Source of the DNA: an uncultured Flavobacteriaceae bacterium
Lineage (GTDB): Bacteria > Bacteroidota > Bacteroidia > Flavobacteriales > Flavobacteriaceae
Direction: 5' to 3'
Assembly (NCBI GenBank): GCA_938010765.1
Contig: CALLVX010000019.1
Location: 1 to 43,010 of the forward strand
DNA length: 43,010 nt
In this document: in pieces, positions 25,896 to 33,573 of the stretch
Numbering within the stretch: position 1 is the first letter of the stretch
Layout: each line of letters begins with the position of its first letter
Notes under the pieces: generated by a model
The model's input: the letters and a program-made list of their open reading frames with translations, nothing else
Told to the model about the DNA's origin: nothing
Database searches by the model: none
Translations under genes and position numbers: made by a program

Positions 25896-26825
25896 ATGGG
25901 CTTTAATCTATTCTTAATACCGATTGTTTTTTTCGGTGTCATCATTTTATTATCATCTTTCTTTATTGTAAAGCAACAAACCGCCGTAATTATCGAACGG
26001 TTTGGAAAATTTCAAAGTATTCGGCAGTCTGGTCTTCAAATGAAAATTCCTTTGGTCGATAGGGTATCGGCTCGAATGGGGTTAAAAATTCAACAGTTAG
26101 ACGTCATTGTTGAGACCAAGACCTTGGACGACGTTTTCGTAAAACTAAAAGTCTCGGTGCAGTACGTGGTTATTAAAGAAAAGGTGTACGAGGCGTTTTA
26201 CAAATTGGAATATCCTCATGATCAAATTACTTCCTATGTCTTTGATGTGGTACGGGCAGAGGTTCCTAAAATGAAACTAGACGATGTGTTCGTTAAAAAA
26301 GATGATATCGCAATCGCAGTGAAATCAGAACTGCAAGAGGCCATGCTCGATTATGGCTATGATATTATAAAGACCCTCGTAACCGATATAGATCCGGATG
26401 CGCAGGTAAAAGAAGCAATGAACCGCATTAACGCTTCCGAGCGTGAAAAAATTGCAGCGCAGTTTGAAGGAGATGCTGCTCGTATCTTAATCGTAGAAAA
26501 AGCAAAAGCGGAAGCTGAAAGCAAAAGGTTACAGGGGCAGGGTATTGCCGACCAACGTAGAGAGATTGCACGGGGTCTTGAAGAATCGGTGGAAGTATTG
26601 AACAAAGTAGGCATCAATTCACAAGAGGCTTCTGCCTTGATCGTTGTCACTCAGCACTATGATACATTACAATCAATAGGAGAGGAGACGAATACCAATT
26701 TAATTCTGCTGCCAAATTCGCCTCAAGCAGGTAGCGACATGTTAAATAATATGGTCGCCTCTTTCACTGCCAGCAACATGATCGGCGAGTCAATGAAAAA
26801 AACCAATGTGAAAAAAGAAAACTAA
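25896..26825 (+). CDS. SPFH/Band 7 (prohibitin-stomatin) domain protein
   Basis: A 309-residue protein with an N-terminal membrane helix (about 4-26, FLIPIVFFGVIILLSSFFIV) and a Band 7 domain (about 28-190: QQTAVIIERFGKFQSIRQSGLQMKIPLVDRV, LDVIVETKTLDDVFVKLKVSVQYVV). An alanine- and glutamate-rich helix follows (INASEREKIAAQFEGDAARILIVEKAKAEAESKRLQGQGIADQR), then a C-terminal multimerisation segment. Such stomatin-like proteins form membrane-bound oligomers that organise microdomains and proteases; the specific partner here is not evident, and no NfeD-type protein gene is adjacent. Confidence 0.92.
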   Translation: MGFNLFLIPIVFFGVIILLSSFFIVKQQTAVIIERFGKFQSIRQSGLQMKIPLVDRVSARMGLKIQQLDVIVETKTLDDVFVKLKVSVQYVVIKEKVYEAFYKLEYPHDQITSYVFDVVRAEVPKMKLDDVFVKKDDIAIAVKSELQEAMLDYGYDIIKTLVTDIDPDAQVKEAMNRINASEREKIAAQFEGDAARILIVEKAKAEAESKRLQGQGIADQRREIARGLEESVEVLNKVGINSQEASALIVVTQHYDTLQSIGEETNTNLILLPNSPQAGSDMLNNMVASFTASNMIGESMKKTNVKKEN

Positions 26826-26848
26826 GGTTCTTTTCAAAATACGCATCG

Positions 26849-26878
26849 CCCTTTGTTTTAAAAAACAGAGGGTTTTTT
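26849..26878 (+). terminator. Rho-independent terminator after the SPFH gene
   Basis: Stem CCCTTTGTTTT (26849-26859) / AAAACAGAGGG (26862-26872) with one G-T wobble, followed by six Ts, 24 bases after the stop codon. Confidence 0.85.
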
Positions 26879-27117
26879 GTTTCTATAAACCAAAAAAACC
26901 ATTTCCTACAACTTTTTATCCCGTTCCCACACTTATGTTGGCTTCCTTGGCTTTCCAATTTGCTAAAATTCAATTTAAACCTAGTATTTACTACGCTTAA
27001 ACCTGAAATGTATAAATACAAGAGACGCAAAAAAAAGTCGCTTAGAAGGCTTTAAAACAACGGGGCTCTTATAGGAAATACCGATTGATATTTTTATGGT
27101 GATAAAAAAATATTATG

Positions 27118-28803
27118 CTAACCCTTTTCCGTAATTTTAGCCCATGTATCTCTTAAACCGACCGTTTTATTGAAAACAATTTTCTCGGCTGTTGAATCAG
27201 GGTCTACACAAAAATAGCCCAAGCGTTGAAATTGAACGCGATCCTCAATTTGGACATTTTTAAGACTAGGTTCCAAATAACCGGTAATCACCTCAAGAGA
27301 CTCAGGGTTCACAAAATCAATAAAATCTTTATCCTTATGTGTATCGGGACTCTCATCTGTAAACAAACGGTCATATATACGTATCTCCGCTTCCAAGGCA
27401 TGTTTTACCGAAACCCAATGTAGCGTACCCTTTACTTTTCGCAGACTTTCCTCGGAACCACTACCGCTCTTACTTTTAGGGTCATAGGTACATTGCACCT
27501 CCGTAATATTCCCATTGGTATCTTTTGTACAGCTATCTGCCTTAATGATATAGCCGTTCTTGAGGCGCACCTCTCCCCCCAATTTTAACCGAAAGAACTT
27601 TCGGTTGGCCTCTTCCTTAAAATCCTCTTGTTCTATATACAATTCCCTTGAAAAAGGAACCTTTCGAGATCCAGCATTTTCATCCCCTGGGTTGTTTTCA
27701 GCCTCTAACCATTCTTCTTCTCCTTCAGGATAATTCGTAAGCACCACCTTTAACGGGTTTAGAACGCCCATTACACGGGGTGCAATTTTATTTAAATGAT
27801 CCCGCACATGAAACTCCAACAACGAAACATCTATTAAATTTTCTCGTTTGGCAATTCCAATGGTATCCGCGAAATTCCGAATAGACTGGGGCGTATAGCC
27901 TCTTCTTCTCAAGCCAGAGATTGTCGGCATCCTTGGATCATCCCACGAAGAAACCACCCCGCTTTCAACGAGTTTTGCCAGTTTTCGTTTGCTTACCACC
28001 GTATGGCTCAAATTTCTACGTGCAAATTCCCTTTGTTTTGGCCGCATCTTATTTTCCTCATAGACCTGATCCAAAAACCAGTCATATAAATCTCTGTGCA
28101 TGGCAAACTCCAAGGTGCAAAATGAGTGTGACACCTGCTCTATATAATCGCTCTCACCATGCGTCCAGTCGTACATGGGGTAAATACACCAATCGGTATT
28201 TGTTCTATGGTGCGCCTTGTGAAGAATGCGGTACATAATAGGGTCGCGCATCAACATATTGGAAGAACTCATATCTATTTTAGCCCGCAACACATGAGTA
28301 CCTTCCTCAAACTTTCCGGCTTTCATTGACTCGAACAATTCTAGATTTTCTTCCACAGCACGATTTCGAAAAGGACTCGCACTTCCAGCTTCGGTAGGAG
28401 TCCCTTTTTGCGTTGCCATTTCCTCCGAGCTTTGGCTATCTATATACGCCTTTCCTTCCTTGATGAGCAATACCGCCCAATCGTAGAGCTGGTCGAAGTA
28501 ATCCGACGCATACCGTTCGGTATCCCAGTGATAGCCCAACCATTCTACATCCCGTTTAATCGCATCTACAAACTCTTGCTCTTCCTTGGCCGGATTGGTA
28601 TCATCAAAACGTAGGTTTACCGGAGCTCCGTACCGCAATCCCAATCCAAAATTCAAGCATATAGAACTGGCATGCCCAATATGCAAGTACCCATTGGGTT
28701 CAGGAGGAAACCGAAACCGTAATTGGGCCTTTTTATAACCAGTTTGTAGGTCTTCTTCGATTATATGTTCTAAAAAATTTAGGGATTCGCGTTCCTCGCT
28801 CAT
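27118..28803 (-). CDS. glnS: Glutamine--tRNA ligase
   Basis: A 561-residue class Ib aminoacyl-tRNA synthetase, about as long as E. coli GlnS and without the YqeY fusion seen in some Bacteroidota. Features: HIGH-type motif PPEPNGYLHIGHAS (about 32-45), SDYFDQLYDWA, and KMSKS-type motif VVSKRKL (about 270). The C-terminal beta-barrel anticodon-binding domain is intact to the end (EKIVFNKTVGLRDTWAKI). It charges tRNA-Gln directly. The downstream 292-base gap is AT-rich; an AT-only hairpin near 27088-27113 could end the message. Confidence 0.97.
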   Translation of the reverse strand: MSEERESLNFLEHIIEEDLQTGYKKAQLRFRFPPEPNGYLHIGHASSICLNFGLGLRYGAPVNLRFDDTNPAKEEQEFVDAIKRDVEWLGYHWDTERYASDYFDQLYDWAVLLIKEGKAYIDSQSSEEMATQKGTPTEAGSASPFRNRAVEENLELFESMKAGKFEEGTHVLRAKIDMSSSNMLMRDPIMYRILHKAHHRTNTDWCIYPMYDWTHGESDYIEQVSHSFCTLEFAMHRDLYDWFLDQVYEENKMRPKQREFARRNLSHTVVSKRKLAKLVESGVVSSWDDPRMPTISGLRRRGYTPQSIRNFADTIGIAKRENLIDVSLLEFHVRDHLNKIAPRVMGVLNPLKVVLTNYPEGEEEWLEAENNPGDENAGSRKVPFSRELYIEQEDFKEEANRKFFRLKLGGEVRLKNGYIIKADSCTKDTNGNITEVQCTYDPKSKSGSGSEESLRKVKGTLHWVSVKHALEAEIRIYDRLFTDESPDTHKDKDFIDFVNPESLEVITGYLEPSLKNVQIEDRVQFQRLGYFCVDPDSTAEKIVFNKTVGLRDTWAKITEKG

Positions 28804-28823
28804 AAGCTGCTTTTTTGAACCTA

Positions 28824-28831
28824 CAAAAGTA
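28824..28831 (-). promoter_or_regulatory. Putative -7 promoter element of glnS (TACTTTTG)
   Basis: Exact TAnnTTTG match on the - strand, 21 bases upstream of ATG 28803. Confidence 0.55.
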
Positions 28832-28886
28832 GCGAAAAACCCCTAATTGGGGGTCCAAAATAACCCTCGCCATACAAATAAGTGCA

Positions 28887-29020
28887 TTTCACAACAACTT
28901 TGTTCCTTGATACAACATTAAATTCTCTACGAAGTAATTATCGTCCATATTTGTTGTTGAATACTGTATAGCTGTAAAGCAATGGCCCATTAACCCAATT
29001 TTTGAAGCTATTGTTAACAA
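28887..29020. promoter_or_regulatory. TTTCACAACAA and TTGTTAACAA motifs upstream of the sprC-like operon
   Basis: TTTCACAACAA at 28887-28897 and the 10-bp perfect palindrome TTGTTAACAA at 29011-29020 lie 68-201 bases before the operon's first gene. They resemble the motifs upstream of the 8148 and 4458 genes. No exact TAnnTTTG promoter is found here. A regulatory role is an inference. Confidence 0.3.
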
Positions 29021-29087
29021 CGACATACATGTTTTATCCGGTCCCAAGTCTGATAGAACGAGTGGTCATTAAAAACTACAACTACTT

Positions 29088-31328
29088 ATGAAAACAAAAC
29101 GACTTATCCCCCAATGCCTTTTTGCACTCTCCTTTTTGTTATTTGGCATGGTTCATTTGAACGCCCAAATACTCATCGACGCTCCCGAACCAGCTCCCAA
29201 CCCAAACTTTGGTGGTGGCGCTTGGACACAAATCTGTGCCGGAGACAACGGTGGGTTTAACCAATATTTTGTAACTGCAGGTGTCACGGGTACCCCCAAT
29301 AGTGGGAATGAATTTATTCTTGAACTTTCAAACGCCAGTGGCGATTTCGCTAGTCCGATTGAACTTGCTAGGGAAACAAGCCTTGATGTAGTTACCAACA
29401 CCGGTATCGAATTCTCAATTCCCACAGATGCAAGAGGAGCCGGATACAAATTAAGAGTTCGTAGTACAGACCCCGCAAGAGATGGCACCGAATCTGTTGC
29501 ATATAATATGTACTACCAAGGCCATGTAACTAGCTTTAATGTAAGCCCTAACGGAGATGGTACTACCGGCGACGTGAACAGTTCGGTTCCCGTAACCTTG
29601 GTGGTTGACAATGTTCCCAACGCGGCAAGTTACCAATACCAATGGTACCGTAGTGGTACCCCATTGAGCGAAACAGGCCCATCGATCCTTGCAGATCAAG
29701 ATGGCATATACCAGGCGTATATTGATTATGGTGTATGTACCGGTAGTAGTAATGCCTTTTCAAATAGTGTATCCTTTGATATATGTACCGGAGGTTCTGG
29801 CGTATCCATCGCCACTCCGTCGAAAATGGCCTTATGCCCTCCTTCTGATACAGAGACCTTACAAGTAGCTACTCCCGACCCTAGCTGGACCTTTCAATGG
29901 TATAAGGATGGAAACATGATTGCCGGTGCTTCTGCGAGCAGTTATACGGTAGACGCATCTACCGCCGGATTCGAAGGAGACTATGAAGTTGAAATATCGG
30001 CTCCCACAATTTGTACCGAACGGTCTGACGCAGTTACTATAACCAATGCATCTGGCTTTACCGTTACGAGGAACAACCCTGCAAACATAGTTGTTCTGCC
30101 ATCGCAACCAGAAACCCTTAGTGTTAGTACCTCTGCAATTTCCCCAACCTACCAATGGTTTAGAAACGGAAGTAGTATGAGTGGTGCCACAAATAGCACC
30201 TTAGACGTTACCCAAGAAGGAACCTATTATGTTGCCGTCACCCAAAATGGGGGCGCCTGTTCGTCGAGTATCGATTCTGAAACTACCGTAGCCGTGGTAC
30301 CGGCCTCTTTTGAAGTTGTTGTAGGATACCAAGGTACCTATACTTCTTGTGTAAGCACGAGCATTGTCCTTGAAGTACAAACTATCAATGCAATCGATGG
30401 TGGCGGAAATGCTACCGATGTTACCGCTTCATTGGTTGATTCATTTAATTACCAATGGCAAAGAGATGGTAGCAACGTGGGCGGGGCAACTGCCAAAACC
30501 ATTAGTTTGACAAGCACCACAGAAAACGGTTCTTATAGTGTAGACGCCATTTTGAACACCTACAATGAAAGCTCGAATAGCATACCTGTTCAATTATTGA
30601 CGAACGAAAGCCTAGCGATTAGCAGTACCAGTACTGTTTATTGCAGCAGTTCGGATATCATCACAATTAGTACTACGACCGATTTAAGTTCTGAATCGTT
30701 TTCTTGGGAGCGTGATGGGGTTTCTGTAAACACTTCCGACGCTGCGCTCACTGTTACCGAAGCAGGTACCTACCGTTTGGTAGTAGATAAGAACGGATGT
30801 GACCTCATTTCAAACGAAATAGCCATTACACCTTTAGATCCAAACCTTATACAATTAGATGTTGACGGAGAAGTTGTTTTTCCTGAAGGAAGCTCAAAAA
30901 CCGTCACTGCAAGTGGAGGAACTGCATATCAGTGGTTCGATGCCAACAACAACCTTATGAGCAGTGGCAACTCAATGACCTTTACCGAAGAGGGTGAATT
31001 CATCTTAATCGCCAACATAGATAACTGTGAAATTACAAGACAATTAACGGCAGTGTATCTTGATCTGTTCAATATCCCAAATGTTATTACCCCCAATGGC
31101 GATGGCGCCAATGATCAGTGGGTAATTCCAAATTCTTACTCGAACAAATCAGATGTGAACGTAGTTATTTACGATGACAAAGGCGTTGAGTTACTCAACG
31201 TTATGGGCTACCAAAACAACTGGCCCGATTCGTCGACCTCGTTCCCGCAACAGAATATGGTATTCTATTATATCGTTAAGAATGCCTCTGAAACCCTTAA
31301 ACAAGGTACCATTACCGTTATACGATAA
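29088..31328 (+). CDS. SprC-like secreted protein with Ig-like repeats and type B T9SS C-terminal domain
   Basis: A 746-residue protein with a signal peptide ending HLNAQ (residues 1-26). Residues about 27-150 form an N-terminal beta domain (GGAWTQICAGDNGGFNQYFV), followed by about six Ig-like modules marked by (Y/F)QW(Y/F) and GxYxV motifs. The type B C-terminal domain starts at about 662 (FNIPNVITPNGDGANDQWVI, NVVIYDDKGVELL, YYIVKNASETLKQGTITVIR). Its position as first gene before an SprD-like barrel and SprB copies the F. johnsoniae sprC-sprD-sprB-sprF operon, where SprC supports SprB function in gliding. Sequence similarity to SprC itself could not be tested. Confidence 0.85.
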   Translation: MKTKRLIPQCLFALSFLLFGMVHLNAQILIDAPEPAPNPNFGGGAWTQICAGDNGGFNQYFVTAGVTGTPNSGNEFILELSNASGDFASPIELARETSLDVVTNTGIEFSIPTDARGAGYKLRVRSTDPARDGTESVAYNMYYQGHVTSFNVSPNGDGTTGDVNSSVPVTLVVDNVPNAASYQYQWYRSGTPLSETGPSILADQDGIYQAYIDYGVCTGSSNAFSNSVSFDICTGGSGVSIATPSKMALCPPSDTETLQVATPDPSWTFQWYKDGNMIAGASASSYTVDASTAGFEGDYEVEISAPTICTERSDAVTITNASGFTVTRNNPANIVVLPSQPETLSVSTSAISPTYQWFRNGSSMSGATNSTLDVTQEGTYYVAVTQNGGACSSSIDSETTVAVVPASFEVVVGYQGTYTSCVSTSIVLEVQTINAIDGGGNATDVTASLVDSFNYQWQRDGSNVGGATAKTISLTSTTENGSYSVDAILNTYNESSNSIPVQLLTNESLAISSTSTVYCSSSDIITISTTTDLSSESFSWERDGVSVNTSDAALTVTEAGTYRLVVDKNGCDLISNEIAITPLDPNLIQLDVDGEVVFPEGSSKTVTASGGTAYQWFDANNNLMSSGNSMTFTEEGEFILIANIDNCEITRQLTAVYLDLFNIPNVITPNGDGANDQWVIPNSYSNKSDVNVVIYDDKGVELLNVMGYQNNWPDSSTSFPQQNMVFYYIVKNASETLKQGTITVIR

Positions 31329-31341
31329 TCAACCTACTGCA

Positions 31342-33573
31342 ATGAAACTTTTCAAACTCATATCCCTATCACTGATCGCCCTGCTGGCCTTGTCGACAAC
31401 CTCGTTACATGGCCAGGAAGACGATCCTATTTTACCCTACCGAGTGGCGCCTCAAAACCTGCTTAAGTTTAATCGATTCTTGATCAACCCAACCTTTTCA
31501 ACGGTACAGGAAGATAAGTCCTATGTGAATCTTTTGCACAGAAACCAATCGGTACAATTTCAAGACAACGACCAAACCTATTTCTTGAGTTATAGCGGTA
31601 GAATTGGGGATCGAAGTGGACTGGGTCTAAGTCTTTACACCCAAAAAATAGGACCCATTTCCAATATTGGGGTGTTGGCCAACTATGCTTATGGGATTAA
31701 ACTGAGCGATAAGAGCAACTTTACCTTTGGTGGTAACTTGGCCTATTACAGTAGTGGTCTGAATCTTAACGATGTGAGTACCGTAGACCCTAATGACAAT
31801 CGCCTTTTCGGCACCCAGGATAGTAACGTCTTATCATTTCAACCTGGTTTCAACCTGTCTTACGGAAAATTTGATTTCGGTGCTTATGCCGAAAATCTAA
31901 TAGAATACAACCTAAAAACCAGTGAGTCTTTATCCGAATTTGGTGATAAGGCCTACTCTGCCCATTTGCAATACACACATTCTTTTGAGAATGGGTCGGG
32001 TATTATGGAAAATGCACGCCTTATGCCTTTGGCCCGCGTGCGAATGAACGGGCAGCGAATAGCGGCTGTAGGTGGCGATGATCTAACCCTGGGCGGTAGC
32101 CTAATTCTTGACCTTCCTAAACTTGGTTGGTTACAGGGTGGATATGACAATTTCTATGGCGCTGCAGCGGGCGTAGGTTTCAACCTGAATAAGCGATTAT
32201 CGCTAGGTTACACCATGGAAAAGGGTTTTGTAAACGATTTTGATAACCTAGGGGTTACACACGAAATCTCGTTTGCCTATTCCTTTACTCCGAACCTTAC
32301 CGAAGATCGCGTAATGTTAGAGGACGACAACGACCTTGCTGACAACATCGAGCCAGAGAATGAAGATATTGCAAGTAGCGATGAAATTGAAGAGCTCAAG
32401 AAAAAACTAGCTGAAAACGATGCTATTATAGCAGAGCTTATGTTCCGACAAGATTCGTTGGAAAACAACCGTCAAAAAGATCTTGAACGACGATTTAGTA
32501 TGGTAATGCGAATGGTTCGAAACGAAACCAATGGCGAACGTCCGGATTTGGAAAAAAGAGCCGAAGACCTGTTCCTGACCGGAAACAATCAATCAGCTGC
32601 TTTAACCAATAACACCGAACAGCCAACCTCAGAACCAAATAACAGTTTGGAACAAGCTAGAGATGTTGTTACAACCAATTCGTATGACAATACAGCTGAA
32701 GATCCTATAGAAGCGAACTCCTACACATCCAACACTGAACAAACGAGAGATGCGGTTGCCAACGCCAGCAAAAACGAAGAAACAGCAGAAAATGCAATAA
32801 CAAACGATGCGTACGCTTCCACTTCAGGGAATTCAAGACCTGAAGCTACCAGAGATAATACAGAAAGTTCCGACTACACGCAACCAGCCACTAGAGATGC
32901 TATCAAAAGTAGAAAGTTTCGAGACCTGCAAGGTGTGGAAGATGGCTATTATGTAGTGGCCAATGTCTATAAAGGGGGGCGGTATATGGATAAATTTATG
33001 AACGCCCTAAATGAAAAAGGGTTCGTAACAGATTATATAGACAACCCGAATAATGGCCTAAAATATGTGTACTTAGAGCGCCATGATAGTTGGGAAGATG
33101 CTGTTGCGGCCTATAAGAGCAACCTTGGCGGAAGTTACGATGATGCCCTTTGGATCATGAATGTAGATAACCGATATTCCAACGAGCGGTACGCCAACAA
33201 TGTAGATAAGGTAAAAGAGAAGTCTTCTCAATATGAAACAAATACCGTTCAGTATAATGAAGTTGAAAAAGACGGTATGGCCGCAGTAACTCCTACAACC
33301 AAAAACTACGTACTCGATGGCGTGGGCTCTGGTTTCTATATCATTGCCAATGTATTTGCCAATCCAAAAAACGCCAACCGCTTTGTAAAACTTTTGAACT
33401 CCTACGGTTTAAGTGCAAGCTATTTTATCAACCCAGAAAACAACTGGCGATATGTGTACTTAAAACGACATGAATCTTGGAACAATGCCTTGATTTCATA
33501 TTACTCAAAACTAAACGACGCATACGATGATAAAATGTGGATCATGCGCGTACAACCAAACCTGATTACCTAA
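31342..33573 (+). CDS. SprD-like protein: PorP/SprF-type barrel fused to two SPOR-like modules
   Basis: A 743-residue protein starting at ATG 31342, 13 bases after the previous stop; the in-frame ATG at 31174 lies inside the sprC-like gene and lacks a signal peptide. The signal peptide ends SLHGQ. Residues about 25-315 are a PorP/SprF-like beta barrel (LKFNRFLINPTFSTV, then alternating strands to EISFAYSFTPNL). An acidic linker and a coiled coil (about 335-390), a Thr/Asn-rich linker with RDAV/RDNT/RDAI motifs (about 415-525), then two SPOR-like modules (about 528-610 and 655-740; GYYVVANVY...YVYLERH.SW...YDDALWIMNV). SPOR domains usually bind denuded glycan strands, so this barrel may reach the wall directly. 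It overlaps the sprB-like gene by one base (TAATG). Confidence 0.85.
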   Translation: MKLFKLISLSLIALLALSTTSLHGQEDDPILPYRVAPQNLLKFNRFLINPTFSTVQEDKSYVNLLHRNQSVQFQDNDQTYFLSYSGRIGDRSGLGLSLYTQKIGPISNIGVLANYAYGIKLSDKSNFTFGGNLAYYSSGLNLNDVSTVDPNDNRLFGTQDSNVLSFQPGFNLSYGKFDFGAYAENLIEYNLKTSESLSEFGDKAYSAHLQYTHSFENGSGIMENARLMPLARVRMNGQRIAAVGGDDLTLGGSLILDLPKLGWLQGGYDNFYGAAAGVGFNLNKRLSLGYTMEKGFVNDFDNLGVTHEISFAYSFTPNLTEDRVMLEDDNDLADNIEPENEDIASSDEIEELKKKLAENDAIIAELMFRQDSLENNRQKDLERRFSMVMRMVRNETNGERPDLEKRAEDLFLTGNNQSAALTNNTEQPTSEPNNSLEQARDVVTTNSYDNTAEDPIEANSYTSNTEQTRDAVANASKNEETAENAITNDAYASTSGNSRPEATRDNTESSDYTQPATRDAIKSRKFRDLQGVEDGYYVVANVYKGGRYMDKFMNALNEKGFVTDYIDNPNNGLKYVYLERHDSWEDAVAAYKSNLGGSYDDALWIMNVDNRYSNERYANNVDKVKEKSSQYETNTVQYNEVEKDGMAAVTPTTKNYVLDGVGSGFYIIANVFANPKNANRFVKLLNSYGLSASYFINPENNWRYVYLKRHESWNNALISYYSKLNDAYDDKMWIMRVQPNLIT

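Noticed and set aside
26826..27117. Possible tRNA or small RNA gene in the glnS-SPFH gap
   Set aside because: No cloverleaf, GTTCAAATCC-like T-arm or other RNA signature could be found; only the terminator and AT-rich hairpins are visible.
31174..31341. Upstream in-frame ATG for the SprD-like gene
   Set aside because: This stretch codes for the conserved T9SS C-terminal domain of the preceding gene in another frame; the signal peptide begins at 31342.
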